DNA of 64,000 nucleotides from Acidobacteria bacterium Mor1 (lineage in GTDB: Bacteria > Acidobacteriota > Polarisedimenticolia > Polarisedimenticolales > Polarisedimenticolaceae). The position numbers were made by a program, and so were the translations under genes. This document shows positions 42,478-51,961 of this stretch, piece after piece; the first letter of the stretch is position 1; each line of letters begins with the position of its first letter. The stretch covers positions 3,822,815-3,886,814 of the forward strand of contig CP011806.1 of the NCBI GenBank assembly GCA_001664505.1, written 5' to 3'. Under the pieces are notes generated by a model. That model was not told the origin of the DNA. It ran no database searches and saw only the letters and a program-made list of their open reading frames with translations.

Positions 42478-43521
42478 ATGTCCCGTCCAGCCCGATCGAT
42501 CTGTCCATGGCTCGCCATCCTGTGGCTGTTGGCCTCCGCATCGCCGTCGGTGTCCATGGCCGTCGAGCCCGCGGGTGGCCCTGCGCTGCGCATCGTCCAC
42601 AGCGCTCCCGGCCTGGATCTCGGCGAGGAGCCGCGGCGCGAGACTCCGGATTTCTACCTGGCCCTCGAGCCCGGAAGCGAGTCCCCGGCGCAGGACGAGC
42701 TACTCGATGTGTTCCGCAGCCAGCGGATCGGGACCGGAGTCGTTCAGAACCGTTTCGCCGTGCTGCGTGTGGTCCGGGTCTACCCCGAGCATGTGATGGC
42801 GCGTCTGGAATCGATCGAGACCGCCGGGGAGGGAGTGGAGCTGCAACCCCGCGGGGTGATGGTCGGCGACGTGGCCCGGCGCCGGGCCCGGGCGGACCGG
42901 CCCGCAGATGCGCCCGAGGTCGAACTGGCCTTGCTGGAGCCCTCTGGCGAGCCGTACCGAGAGCCGGAGTTCAGCGAGCTCCCCTGGCCGCCGACCTCGG
43001 AGAACCTGATGATCGCCGGCATGCCGTCTGAGCCACCTTCCGACCCGTACGCCGACGCTCCGATCGAGACCGCGGCGAACAAGCCGGCGCCGCTGCGAAG
43101 TGGGGACGATGACGTCCAGTTCCTGCTCTTGACCGGGGAGCCCCTCTCCTTCCCCGCCGGCGTGCTGTTCGAGCTGGACAAGGCGGAGCTTCGTCCCGAG
43201 GCCAAGCAGGCCCTGGACGTCGCCGCCGCGACCTTTGCCGGACAGGACCAGGGCAAGGTGCGGGTCGCCGGCCACACCTGCGATCTCGGCAGCGACAAGT
43301 ACAACACCGACCTGGCCAGGCGCCGCGCCGACGCGGTGTTCGTCTACCTGGCCTCCAAGGGGGTCTCGCCGGAGCGCATGACCGTCGAGGCCTTCGGCGA
43401 GAGCAAGCCGCGCAACGCCAACGAATCGGAACCCGAACGCAAGCTCAACCGCCGGGTCGAGCTGCACTTCGACGGGCCGGCGCCCCGGGACGTCACCGCC
43501 GACGCCTCGCCGCTTCCCTGA
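42478..43521 (+). CDS. OmpA-family peptidoglycan-binding protein
   Basis: A 347-residue exported protein with a signal peptide (LAILWLLASASPSVSMA). The N-terminal ~220 residues are an acidic, Pro-rich region without family match. The C-terminal ~100 residues are an OmpA domain (FELDKAELRPEAKQALDVAA, GHTCDLGSDKYNTDLARRRADAV, GESKPRNANESEPERKLNRRVEL), which binds diaminopimelate-type peptidoglycan. GGAGGG lies four bases before the ATG. The gene ends with a terminator hairpin. Confidence 0.9.
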   Translation: MSRPARSICPWLAILWLLASASPSVSMAVEPAGGPALRIVHSAPGLDLGEEPRRETPDFYLALEPGSESPAQDELLDVFRSQRIGTGVVQNRFAVLRVVRVYPEHVMARLESIETAGEGVELQPRGVMVGDVARRRARADRPADAPEVELALLEPSGEPYREPEFSELPWPPTSENLMIAGMPSEPPSDPYADAPIETAANKPAPLRSGDDDVQFLLLTGEPLSFPAGVLFELDKAELRPEAKQALDVAAATFAGQDQGKVRVAGHTCDLGSDKYNTDLARRRADAVFVYLASKGVSPERMTVEAFGESKPRNANESEPERKLNRRVELHFDGPAPRDVTADASPLP

Positions 43522-43532
43522 TCAAAGCAAAA

Positions 43533-43562
43533 GAGGCGCCCGAGTCGGGCGCCTCCCTGTTT
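43533..43562 (+). terminator. Terminator after the OmpA-family gene
   Basis: A 9-bp stem GAGGCGCCC/GGGCGCCTC closes a 5-base loop and is followed by the modest T-rich stretch CCTGTTTGT. It lies between two convergent genes and can serve both. Confidence 0.75.
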
Positions 43563-43579
43563 GTCTCCGTCGAGCCCCG

Positions 43580-44584
43580 TTACCGGTCGTCGCCGCCGGA
43601 ATCCGAATCGCTTGGTTCCGGCCTGTGGCGCCGTTCCGGCGCCGGACGGCTCGCTGCTGCCGATGGCTCCGGCTTGACCTTGTGGCCCTCGTTGGTGGCC
43701 TCGTTGGCCACGATCATCGCGTCCCGAATCTGACTGGCCAGATCGTTGAGGTGTCCCGGTGAGTGGGGCATCAGGATCGTGTTGGATACCGACGAGGCGC
43801 CGATCTCCTTGAGCGTGTCGAAATACTGGGTCATCAGGATCAGGTTCATCACATCCTGGGCCGAGGCGCCGGGGATGCTCTTCTGGAAGTCGTCCACCGA
43901 CTGTTGCAGGCCCTCGACGATGGCGATGCGCTGATCGGCGATACCCTTGCCCGAAAGCGCCTTGCTCTCCGCCTCTGCCTCGGCGGCCTTCACTTTCAGG
44001 ATCTTCTCCGCCTCACCCTTCTCGGTAGCGGCGACGCGCATGCGGGTGGCGGCGTTGATCTCGTTCATCGCCTCCTTGACCTTGGCGTCGGGGTCGATGT
44101 CGGTTACCAGCGCCTTGACGATGCCGTAGCCGAAGTCGTCCATCACCTGGGCCAGTTCGCTCTTGACCGCCACGGCGATGTCGTCCTTCTTCTCGAAGAC
44201 GTCGTCCAGCGGGATCTTCGGCACCTGGGCGCGAACCACGTCGAAGATGAACGAGGTGATCTGCTGCTCCGGGTTGTCCAGCTCGTAGAAGGCTTCCTTG
44301 ATCTTGTCCTTCAGCACGTTGTACTGCACCGAGACCAGCACGTTGACGAAGACGTTGTCGTGGGTCTTGGTCTCGACCCGCACGTCCAGCTGGCGTACCC
44401 GCAGGTTGACGGTGCCGGCGACCTTTTCGAGGAAGGGGGCTTTGAAACTGAAGCCCGGGCCGGCAACCCGATCGAACTTGCCCAGCCGCTGCACGATAGC
44501 CGCGGACTGCTGGTGCACGATGAAGAAGAACGGGCCGGTGGTCGTGCGCACCCGCTTTGCCATGCGTTTCATCTGGATAGCCAT
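43580..44584 (-). CDS. SPFH/band 7 (stomatin-like) protein
   Basis: A 334-residue band 7 protein. The N-terminal segment FFFIVHQQSAAIVQRLGKFDRVAGPGFSFKAPF is typical of the stomatin/HflC/podocin group. It continues with LDVRVETKTHDNVFVNVLVSVQY and the Ala/Glu-rich coiled coil AEAEAESKALSG. The C-terminal tail is Pro/Arg/Asp-rich. There is no evident N-terminal membrane helix, so it may be peripherally attached. Members organise membrane microdomains and modulate proteases. GGAGGG precedes the ATG. Confidence 0.92.
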   Translation of the reverse strand: MAIQMKRMAKRVRTTTGPFFFIVHQQSAAIVQRLGKFDRVAGPGFSFKAPFLEKVAGTVNLRVRQLDVRVETKTHDNVFVNVLVSVQYNVLKDKIKEAFYELDNPEQQITSFIFDVVRAQVPKIPLDDVFEKKDDIAVAVKSELAQVMDDFGYGIVKALVTDIDPDAKVKEAMNEINAATRMRVAATEKGEAEKILKVKAAEAEAESKALSGKGIADQRIAIVEGLQQSVDDFQKSIPGASAQDVMNLILMTQYFDTLKEIGASSVSNTILMPHSPGHLNDLASQIRDAMIVANEATNEGHKVKPEPSAAASRPAPERRHRPEPSDSDSGGDDR

Positions 44585-44740
44585 GGAACCCTCCTCGTAG
44601 CGATGATGCCCGGAGGTTCTAGGCCGGGCGGGGAGTCACGTTTTACTACACCCGTGAGCGGTTTGTATTCGGGTAGACCGTGAAACGTGGAGTCGGGAGG
44701 GCGGGTTCCGGGCAGCGTGGCGAGAAGGATGTCCGGCACA

Positions 44741-44772
44741 AAGAAAAAGGGCCGGGTGTGAGCCCGGCCCTT
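44741..44772 (-). terminator. Terminator of the 230-residue beta-barrel gene
   Basis: On the minus strand a 10-bp stem AAGGGCCGGG/CCCGGCCCTT is followed by TTTTTCTTT, about 27 bp after the stop codon. Confidence 0.92.
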
Positions 44773-44798
44773 CTCGCTGACTTGTCGGTTGCGGCGAG

Positions 44799-45491
44799 CT
44801 AGAAGTTGAAGCCCAGCCCCAGCAGGAAGCCGGTGGAGTCGACTTCGCCGCTGTAGTCGGTTGCGGCGGCCATCTGACGGGTGAACTCCAGGGTCTGCGA
44901 GCGGTAGCCGGCGCGCAGGTCCATGAACGGGGCGACCTTCCAGGCCACGCCGACCTGGTACTCCTGGCCTTCCAGCTCGGCGAACACATCGCCGGCGGCA
45001 TTGTCGTAGTCGTCGAGTTCCGGCATCAGGGTGTAGTGGCCGAAGATCTGCACCATCGAGGCGACACCGATCCGGGCTTCGAGGGTCGCCCGGGGGCCGG
45101 AGGTCTCGACCAGGACCGGCAGCACGCCGGACTCGGTGAAGTCCATGTCCGACCAACCGAGACCGAGGGCCAGGAAGTTGTTGTCGGTGACGCCGAAGAG
45201 GCGGAACATCACGTCGGCGCTCAGGTACTCGGCGTCCTCTTCGTTGAGGTCACCCAGATCCGAGCTGAAGGTCTCGGCGCGCACGCCGACCTTGCTGGCG
45301 AACCACAGCTCACCGCGGAAGCCGGGGGCGCCGGCGTCGATCGAAACGTCTTCGATGTCGGTGCTGCGGTCGAAGTCGGTCTGCCACCAGACCAGGCCCA
45401 CCTCGCCGTCGATCGGGCCGACCGCGAATGCAGGGGCGGCAAGCACCAGGGCGGTGAGCGCGAAGCAAGCAAAACGGATGGACTTGAACAT
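44799..45491 (-). CDS. Outer-membrane beta-barrel protein, ~230 aa
   Basis: A 230-residue protein with a signal peptide (FACFALTALVLAAPAFA) and alternating amphipathic strands ending in FLLGLGFNF with a C-terminal Phe, the signal for BAM-dependent barrel insertion. It resembles small OmpW/porin-like barrels. No substrate is predicted. Two adjacent ATGs (45494 and 45491) exist; the second is better spaced from GGAG. It has its own terminator and is not in an operon. Confidence 0.8.
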   Translation of the reverse strand: MFKSIRFACFALTALVLAAPAFAVGPIDGEVGLVWWQTDFDRSTDIEDVSIDAGAPGFRGELWFASKVGVRAETFSSDLGDLNEEDAEYLSADVMFRLFGVTDNNFLALGLGWSDMDFTESGVLPVLVETSGPRATLEARIGVASMVQIFGHYTLMPELDDYDNAAGDVFAELEGQEYQVGVAWKVAPFMDLRAGYRSQTLEFTRQMAAATDYSGEVDSTGFLLGLGFNF

Positions 45492-45694
45492 CATGATCTC
45501 CAATGTCCCCCCCTTCGAGAGCCTCAGGGCCTTCGGTCGTTTGGATAACCCGATGACCTTTGCATCCGAGGGGCGACTGGTTAGGGCGCCCGAGCCGCAA
45601 GACCGGCAGGGCGCGCACCTGGCAAAGATGACCCCCGCCGCGGCCCCGCGCAAGCGTCGGGGTTTTCCGGGTTTTCCGGTGGGGGTCTGAGAGC

Positions 45695-47236
45695 TTAGTC
45701 GAGCCCGGCGATGCCCCGTAACCGCGCCAGATCCTCGTCGACATAGAGCTGGAGGGCGCGGAAGCCCTGGCCCGCCTCGCCGTGGTGGCGCGGGTCCGCG
45801 GGCAGTTCCGGATGGGCCAGGCGGCGGGCCTCGCCGATTCGGCCGCAGGCGGCCAGCAGGGCCGCCAGGTCCTGGGTCACGTCGGTCCGGTGGGGCAGGC
45901 CCGCACGGGCCGCCTCCAGATCGACGATCCCGTCGCAGTTCGAGCGGTAGAGCAGGGTCTTGCCCCGCAGCGCCACCAGGGCGAAATCCGCGGGCCTCAG
46001 GGCGATCCCCTCGCCCAGCAGGGATTCGGCCTGGGCCAGGGTCGCGTCGCCCGGGTCGCTCTGGATGCCCAGATCCCGGGCGCGGTGCAGCAGGGTCTCG
46101 CCCAGCCGCAGCCTGGCCGTGGGGTCCGAAGGGTTGCAGGCCAGCACCTGGCGGAAGTGGCCCTCGGCCTTGTCCCAGCGCCGGCTGCGCAGGGCCACCA
46201 GGCCCAGTGCGTTCTCGATCTCCAGCGACGCCGGCGACAGCTCCAGGGCAGCCTCGAGGTGCTCACGAGCCGACTGCAGGTGTCCCGGATCGTTGTGGGC
46301 CAGCAGGTTGCCCAGGTGGTACAGCGTCTCCCGGCGGCTCAGTGCCGTGACCCCGTCGATATCCCGCTCCACGGGTTCGACCGTCAGCCGGAAGCGGCCG
46401 GGGAGGCCGGCGTCGACGTAGTCCCGCAGCTCCCGGTTCGCCTCCCGGGGCCGCAGGCCCAGGGCGCTCTTGAAGGCGGCGGCGGCCGGCTGGCCCAGAT
46501 GCAGGCGTTGTTCGAAGTCGGCGATCTCTTCCCGGGTGAAGCGCCCCGAGAGCCAGATGTAGTGCACCAGCGCCCAGCTCTGGGGATAGAAGATGCGCGG
46601 GATGCGGCCCTCGAAGTAGCGCGGCGGGTTGTCTCCCAGCCGGAAGAACTCCTCCAACGGAATGAGCGAACCCTGCTGCAGCGAGCTAAGGTGTACCGGC
46701 GGGGCCTCGCCGAGGATCGCCCTGTGCTTGCGTTGGCGCACGGTGCTGTAGAGCTCGGCGATGCCTTCTTCGAACCAGATCGGCAGGCGATGCCCCCGGC
46801 GGTTCAGATAGTGATGGACGAATTCGTGGCGCGCCGCACGGGCCGGGTTGATCGCACCCGAGAGCGCGATGAAGTCGCCGTCCCGGTGGCCGAGGAACAT
46901 CCCGTCGATGTGTGCCGGGCGGTCGCCGCTGAGGAACTTGTAGGGACGGAAGCTGCGATCGTGCTGGAAGAAGTAAACCGTTAGCGGTTGAGCGGTCTCG
47001 TCGTTCTGCGGATGCAGCACCTCGAGGATTCGGTTCATCGACTCGAGGGCGGCGGCGATGCGGGCGACTCTCTTGGGCCTGGCGTCGCTGAGAAGGACGA
47101 ATCCGTCGCGGTCCAGGCGGTTCCAGCTCGCGTCGGGATCGGGTAGGCTCGCGGCGGCTACCCCGGAGGCGGCCGGCAGGCCGAGGCCGATCAGGATCGT
47201 GCTCAGGATGGTGCTGACGAGACGAAGGTGAATCAC
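45695..47236 (-). CDS. Exported HExxH peptidase-like protein with TPR repeats
   Basis: A 513-residue exported protein with a signal peptide (STILIGLGLPAASGVAAA). Residues 137-141 are HEFVH, the HExxH zinc motif, followed 20 residues on by WFEEGIAEL, giving the Glu third ligand of gluzincin/peptidase MA-type (DUF1570-like) enzymes. The C-terminal half consists of TPR-like helical repeats (LGNLLAHNDPGHLQSAREHLEAAL, NALGLVALRSRRWDKAEGHFRQVL). Proteolytic activity is therefore likely but the target is unknown. The start is GTG at 47236. Confidence 0.85.
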   Translation of the reverse strand: MIHLRLVSTILSTILIGLGLPAASGVAAASLPDPDASWNRLDRDGFVLLSDARPKRVARIAAALESMNRILEVLHPQNDETAQPLTVYFFQHDRSFRPYKFLSGDRPAHIDGMFLGHRDGDFIALSGAINPARAARHEFVHHYLNRRGHRLPIWFEEGIAELYSTVRQRKHRAILGEAPPVHLSSLQQGSLIPLEEFFRLGDNPPRYFEGRIPRIFYPQSWALVHYIWLSGRFTREEIADFEQRLHLGQPAAAAFKSALGLRPREANRELRDYVDAGLPGRFRLTVEPVERDIDGVTALSRRETLYHLGNLLAHNDPGHLQSAREHLEAALELSPASLEIENALGLVALRSRRWDKAEGHFRQVLACNPSDPTARLRLGETLLHRARDLGIQSDPGDATLAQAESLLGEGIALRPADFALVALRGKTLLYRSNCDGIVDLEAARAGLPHRTDVTQDLAALLAACGRIGEARRLAHPELPADPRHHGEAGQGFRALQLYVDEDLARLRGIAGLD

Positions 47237-47428
47237 GCGCTCCCCGGCTCAGCGGTGCCTGGTTTGTCGGTTTCGTCACAAACCTAGGTTCCGGCTGCTG
47301 GGTGAACCACGTGGAACGGGCCGTGTTCCCGGGGTTTTTTGTTACATTCCGAGACCGGGGCGAATCCGGAGCGAAGCTTCGGTGACCGACTTACGAAAAC
47401 GAAATCGAAGGATGAGAGGGCGACTCAG

Positions 47429-48205
47429 ATGAAGCTGGCCACCTGGAACGTCAACGGACTACGCGCGCGGCAGGACTTCGTGCTGCACTGGCTACGCTCG
47501 CGCCAACCGGACGTGGTCGGGTTTCAGGAACTCAAGCTCACCGAGGAGCAGTTCCCCTTCGACGTGTTCGAGGCCGAGGGCTACCGATCGGCGATCCACG
47601 CCCAGAAGAGCTGGAACGGGGTCGCGGTGCTCTCGAAGCATCCGCTTGAAGTCCGCGAATGCGGACTCCCGGGTGAGGAAGCCTTCGGCGCGCGGCTGAT
47701 CTCGGTGGATGTCGAGGGCATCCGCTTCATCACCATCTACGCGCCCAACGGCAAGACCCTGGAGCACGACGACTACCCGAAGAAACTGGTCTGGTACGAC
47801 CGGCTGGCCGATTGGCTGGGCGAGCATGTCGCCGACGGACAGCCGGCGGTGCTGTGCGGCGACTTCAACATCTGCACCGAGCCCATCGACAGCTGGAACG
47901 AGGACCTGCTCAAGGGGCGGATCTTCCACACCGACGAGGAGCGGTCGCGGATGAAGGCGCTGGCCGACGGCGGGTGGATCGACTCCTTCCGCCGACTCAA
48001 CCCCGACGCCCAGGTGTTCTCCTGGTGGGACTATCGGGGCGGCGCATTCCACCGCAAGCAGGGGCTGCGCATCGACCTGCTGCTGGCGACAGCGCCGCTG
48101 ATGGAGCGGATCGAGAAGGTCGAGACCGACCGGGACTACCGCAAGAAAAAGGACGGGCTGACGGCGTCGGACCACGCGCCGGTGATCGCGACGCTCAAGG
48201 CGTAA
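47429..48205 (+). CDS. xthA: Exodeoxyribonuclease III / AP endonuclease
   Basis: A 258-residue enzyme of the exonuclease III (EEP) family, nicking DNA at abasic sites and trimming 3' ends in base-excision repair. It shows MKLATWNVNGLRAR, GFQELKL with the metal-binding Glu, WNGVAVLSK, CGDFNI and the C-terminal SDHAPV. The length is normal. The ATG at 47429 begins the fold exactly; in-frame codons upstream are unlikely. Its 3' side faces the 40-bp-period palindrome array. Confidence 0.96.
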   Translation: MKLATWNVNGLRARQDFVLHWLRSRQPDVVGFQELKLTEEQFPFDVFEAEGYRSAIHAQKSWNGVAVLSKHPLEVRECGLPGEEAFGARLISVDVEGIRFITIYAPNGKTLEHDDYPKKLVWYDRLADWLGEHVADGQPAVLCGDFNICTEPIDSWNEDLLKGRIFHTDEERSRMKALADGGWIDSFRRLNPDAQVFSWWDYRGGAFHRKQGLRIDLLLATAPLMERIEKVETDRDYRKKKDGLTASDHAPVIATLKA

Positions 48206-48208
48206 CCC

Positions 48209-48378
48209 AGTCCGCGTCCGCGGACTCGTTGCGTCACCGGGATAGAACGGTCTGCACCTGCAGACTTGTTGCCGATGCGGGACAAATCAGTCTGCATGTG
48301 CAGACTCAGAGGCGGACCGGGACCGATCAGTCTGCAATTGCAGACTCGTCGCCGAAGCGCGACGGTTCAGTCTGCATG
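48209..48378. repeat. 40-bp-period palindrome array between convergent genes
   Basis: Palindromes begin at exactly 40-bp intervals: 48209 (AGTCCGCGTCCGCGGACT), 48249 (one base shorter in match: GTCTGCACCTGCAGAC from 48250), 48289 (AGTCTGCATGTGCAGACT), 48329 (AGTCTGCAATTGCAGACT, perfect) and a half-site at 48369 (AGTCTGCA). The 22-bp spacers also share the pattern CGTxGCCGA-x-CGGGA. The array starts three bases after the xthA stop and ends at the stop of the convergent acylase gene. No CRISPR features are present. Confidence 0.9.
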
Positions 48379-48381
48379 CCC

Positions 48382-50874
48382 CTACTCCTTCGGCACCAGC
48401 GTCAACGTATGCAGCGTCGCCCCGGGCAACAGCGGCGAGCGCGCGCCGTCGACCCACGCCTGGTGGTCCGTCCTGTAGAACGGCGAGCGGGGATGCCCGC
48501 TTTGCCCGCCCGGCATGTGGAACAGCGCACGATCCTCACGCCCCGGCGTGATCGCGAAGCGTTCCGACGCGCCGGAGCTGGCTCCCTGGACCCGCGGCAT
48601 GTGGCTGTCGCCGGGGAGCGGTTCTGCCGGCATGTCCAGGTCCAGCTTCAGCCAGTCCAACAGCTGTTGCGGCACCTGGCCGCTGAAGTGGTGGGTCATC
48701 GCCAGCGTGTTGCGCTTGCCCCAGGTCAGCCCGGCCAGGGTGTCGCCGTCTTCACGCACCTCTTCGATCACCTTGTCGATCACGTCCAGCAGCAGCGCGT
48801 CCCAGTTCTCGAAGTCCGGGTGCAGCAGGTGCAGCGGCCGCTCTTCGATCAGTCGGCGCACCGGCTCCTCGTACTGGGAGTGGAACAGCGCACCGATCTC
48901 CGCCGGCCCGACCAGCGGCTCCATCACGGCGACGGCGGTGCGGATGCGGAAGAAGCGCACCAATCGATACGCGGCGGAGTCGATCGACGCCCGGCCGGTC
49001 CAGTTCTCCCGCAACACTCGCGCGAGCTCGTCCCGTCCCTCGGTGGATTCCCCGGCCTCGAGTGTCGCCAGCAACAGCTCCTTCCACCACTCGAGGAACA
49101 GCGCCCGGTCGTCGAGGCCGACCTCGAGGATCGCTCCCTCGTCGGGGCTCTCGAGCGCCAGCAGGTCGTCGCGAATCTGTAGCTGCCGCGCGCCGAGGGC
49201 GAACCCCTGGTTACCCAGCACCTCCGCCGGCTCGCCGCCGATGATCCGGGCGTTGGCGGTCCACAGGTAGCCGGACTCGGGGTCGACCACCCGGGGATAC
49301 TCGGAGGGCTCGAGGAAGCCGTTCCAGCGGCGGGTCCCATCGGCCCAGGAGCCGCGGAAGCGGCCGTCGTGCCCCTCCCGCCGGGGGATGCGCCCCATGA
49401 TCGTCCAGCCGATACGTCCACTGCGATCGGCGACGACGAAGTTCTGGGCCGGAATGCCGCAGAGGTTGGCCTGGGTCATCGCTTCTTCGAGGGTGCGTTT
49501 CTTGAGCAGGTCCAGCGAGCGCAAGTTGATCGCCTCGAGATCGTGAGCGACCCACTTGACCGCCATCAGCGGTTCGGGGTTCTCGTCCTCCTCGGCATCC
49601 TCATCCTGCTCGGGCTCGGGGATCACCGGGCCCCAGATGGTTTCGCGGATTTCGAGGGCCTCGCTCTCGCCCCCTGCCAGCTTGATCTCCTCGGTGTAGG
49701 TCTCGAACTCCCTGTAGCCGTCGGGGGTGAGGTAGCGCTCGGGGTTTTGGGGATCGAGTTCCAGCTCGATCACGTCGACCCAGTCGCCGTAGCTGTTGGT
49801 GAAGCCCCAGGTGATGTCGCCGTTGCTGCCCGCCACCAGGCCGGGAGTGCCCGGCAGGGTCACGCCGACGGCGCGGCGCTCTTCGCCGGTCTCCTCGTCG
49901 GGCCAGATCAGCACCATGCGATACCAGATGTGGGGTACGTCGAGGCCGAGGTGCATGTCGTTGGCCACGATCGCCTCGCCGCTGGCCGAGTGGCTGCCGG
50001 CAACCGCCCAGCTGTTGCTGCCCAGGTGAATCGCGAACTCATCGTGTTCCGAGTCCAGGAAGGCGACCTTCTCTTCCTCCTCGGCCTTCTGCTCCTCGAA
50101 CCAGTCCTGCCAGGGCTGCATGCTGCGGATGTCGACCTGCTCGGCGGTAGGCGTCGGCACCGGATCGAACATCGTGCCGTCGATGGCGGCATCGAAGCGG
50201 GTGCCCTTGGGTGTGACGAAGTCGAACAGTTCCTGGCCCACGGCCTCGCGCACCAGGCTGTAGCGCCGTTCCTCGACGCCGTAGTCGTCCTGCAGCACGA
50301 AGAACATCGAGGCCAGCACCAGCGTCGCGTCCTCGTGGCTCCAGGGCGCCGGGTCCTGACGCAGGGCGACGTACTCCGGAGGCGGCGCGCCCAGGGATTC
50401 GAGGCCGGAGTTCACTCCTTCGGTGTAGGCCGAAAGGGTCCGCTTGGCCGACGGAGAACCGATGCGCACCAGTTCCTCGGCCCGGGTGCGGAAGCGATGG
50501 AAGCGGGCACGGCGATCCCGGCCCACGGCCGCAGCGATCACCTCGGCCAGCTCACCGCCGCCACTCCGCCGCTGAAGGTCCATCTGAAAGTAGCGATCCT
50601 GGGCATGCAGGAATCCCTGGGCCCGGATCAGGTCGTTCCAGCTCTGCGCCCGCACCGTGGGAATACCCAGGGCGTCCCGCTCGATGGTCACCGGCGCGCT
50701 CAATCCGGGAATCGACACCTCGCCGTCGAGGGTCGCCAGGCTGGCGTCGATCTTCCGGTCGATCGAGCGGCCCAACAGGAACAGGGCGACCAGGGCGACG
50801 ACGAGGAGCAGTCCGACAATGAGCAGCAGTCGACGCCAGAGCGGCTTTCTGGTTTTCGAACCGTTGGTTTCCAT
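48382..50874 (-). CDS. Penicillin acylase-family (S45) amidase
   Basis: An 830-residue N-terminal-nucleophile hydrolase. An N-terminal membrane helix (LLLIVGLLLVVALVALFLLG) anchors it to the envelope. The alpha chain has the family start IERDALGIPTVRAQSWNDLIRAQGFLHAQDR. The autoprocessing site is LGSNSWAVAGSHSASG, with Ser286 as the predicted nucleophile of the mature beta chain. GSNGDITWGFTNSYGDWVD follows. Relatives hydrolyse acyl-homoserine lactones, beta-lactam side chains or other N-acyl compounds. It overlaps no neighbour but is followed closely (4 bp) by the MDR reductase gene upstream on the same strand. Confidence 0.93.
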   Translation of the reverse strand: METNGSKTRKPLWRRLLLIVGLLLVVALVALFLLGRSIDRKIDASLATLDGEVSIPGLSAPVTIERDALGIPTVRAQSWNDLIRAQGFLHAQDRYFQMDLQRRSGGGELAEVIAAAVGRDRRARFHRFRTRAEELVRIGSPSAKRTLSAYTEGVNSGLESLGAPPPEYVALRQDPAPWSHEDATLVLASMFFVLQDDYGVEERRYSLVREAVGQELFDFVTPKGTRFDAAIDGTMFDPVPTPTAEQVDIRSMQPWQDWFEEQKAEEEEKVAFLDSEHDEFAIHLGSNSWAVAGSHSASGEAIVANDMHLGLDVPHIWYRMVLIWPDEETGEERRAVGVTLPGTPGLVAGSNGDITWGFTNSYGDWVDVIELELDPQNPERYLTPDGYREFETYTEEIKLAGGESEALEIRETIWGPVIPEPEQDEDAEEDENPEPLMAVKWVAHDLEAINLRSLDLLKKRTLEEAMTQANLCGIPAQNFVVADRSGRIGWTIMGRIPRREGHDGRFRGSWADGTRRWNGFLEPSEYPRVVDPESGYLWTANARIIGGEPAEVLGNQGFALGARQLQIRDDLLALESPDEGAILEVGLDDRALFLEWWKELLLATLEAGESTEGRDELARVLRENWTGRASIDSAAYRLVRFFRIRTAVAVMEPLVGPAEIGALFHSQYEEPVRRLIEERPLHLLHPDFENWDALLLDVIDKVIEEVREDGDTLAGLTWGKRNTLAMTHHFSGQVPQQLLDWLKLDLDMPAEPLPGDSHMPRVQGASSGASERFAITPGREDRALFHMPGGQSGHPRSPFYRTDHQAWVDGARSPLLPGATLHTLTLVPKE

Positions 50875-50877
50875 CGC

Positions 50878-51897
50878 TTACCCCTCGTGCTCGATGCAGA
50901 TCTTGCCGAAGTGGCCGCCCCCGGCCATGTGTTCCAGCGCTTGCCGGCTGTCCGCCAGGGGAAAGACCTTGTCGACCACCGGCTTAAGCTCGTGTTGCGC
51001 GATCGCCCGGCTCATCGCCGCGTGAGCGGCGCGGCTGCCGACGAAGATCCCCTGGACCCGGATCTGTTTCATCAGCACCGGCAGGATGTTGGTATCGGAA
51101 CTGACTCCCGAGAGCACGCCGATCAGGCTGACCTGTCCGCCGTGGCGCACGGCGTCCAGCGATTGCGCCAGGGTGCCGGCGCCGCCGACCTCCAGCACGT
51201 GATCCACGCCCCGGCCGTCGGTCATCTCCCGCACGGTCTTGGCCCAGGCCGGCGCCTCCCGGTAGTTGATCGTTTGCCAGGCGCCGAGCTCCCGGGCCCG
51301 GGCCAGCTTCTCGTCGCTGGACGAGGTGACGATGGTGCGCACACCGAGGATGTTGGCGAACTGAAGCGCGAAGATCGAGACCCCTCCGGTGCCCAGCACC
51401 AGCAGCGTGTCGCCGGCCCGCAGCGTGTCGTGAACCGCCAGCGCGCTCCAGGCGGTCACCCCGGCACAGGGCAGGCAGGCCGCCTCCACATGGCTCAGGT
51501 GTTCGGGCACCTCGACGATGCCCTGGGGGGAAACTTCCATCCAACCGCTGAGCGCTCCGTCCAGCGGTCCTCCGAGGGTCGAGCGTCCCACATCCTTCGA
51601 AGGCTCGCCGGCGGGCCAGGCCTGAGCGAAGGTCGGCGTCACCCGGGAGCCGAGCTTTACACCCTCGACTCCGTCTCCGAGGGCGACCACCTCGCCGACA
51701 CCGTCGGAGCAGGGCACCAGGGGTAGCGGCTGCCGCGGGTTGTAGTGGCCGCGCACCATCAGCAAATCGCGGAAATTGAGGGATGCCGCGTGCATGCGCA
51801 GCAGCACCTTGCCGGGGGCCGGCCGGTCCGGCATCGGCCGCTCGGCCGGGTGCAGGTTTTCGAGGCCGAAGGCGTCCCGCAGCTCGATGGTGTTCAT
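50878..51897 (-). CDS. MDR-family zinc-independent alcohol/quinone dehydrogenase
   Basis: A 339-residue medium-chain dehydrogenase/reductase. It has the N-terminal substrate domain (SLNFRDLLMVRGHY, SDGVGEVVALGDGV) and the NAD(P)-binding LGTGGVSIFALQFANILG. The structural-zinc Cys cluster of classical alcohol dehydrogenases is absent. It is closest in appearance to NADPH:quinone reductase and zinc-independent MDRs. The substrate is unknown. It is cotranscribed with the penicillin acylase (3-bp gap). Confidence 0.9.
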   Translation of the reverse strand: MNTIELRDAFGLENLHPAERPMPDRPAPGKVLLRMHAASLNFRDLLMVRGHYNPRQPLPLVPCSDGVGEVVALGDGVEGVKLGSRVTPTFAQAWPAGEPSKDVGRSTLGGPLDGALSGWMEVSPQGIVEVPEHLSHVEAACLPCAGVTAWSALAVHDTLRAGDTLLVLGTGGVSIFALQFANILGVRTIVTSSSDEKLARARELGAWQTINYREAPAWAKTVREMTDGRGVDHVLEVGGAGTLAQSLDAVRHGGQVSLIGVLSGVSSDTNILPVLMKQIRVQGIFVGSRAAHAAMSRAIAQHELKPVVDKVFPLADSRQALEHMAGGGHFGKICIEHEG

Positions 51898-51961
51898 GTC
51901 CGAATAACCTCAGTTCATCTCGCGGTGCGCGAGGCGTTCTTTCAGAACCGCAGAGTCTAGC

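Noticed and set aside
48209-48378. CRISPR array
   Set aside because: The period is regular, but repeats are only 16-18 bp palindromes, the 22-bp spacers resemble one another, and no cas genes are near.
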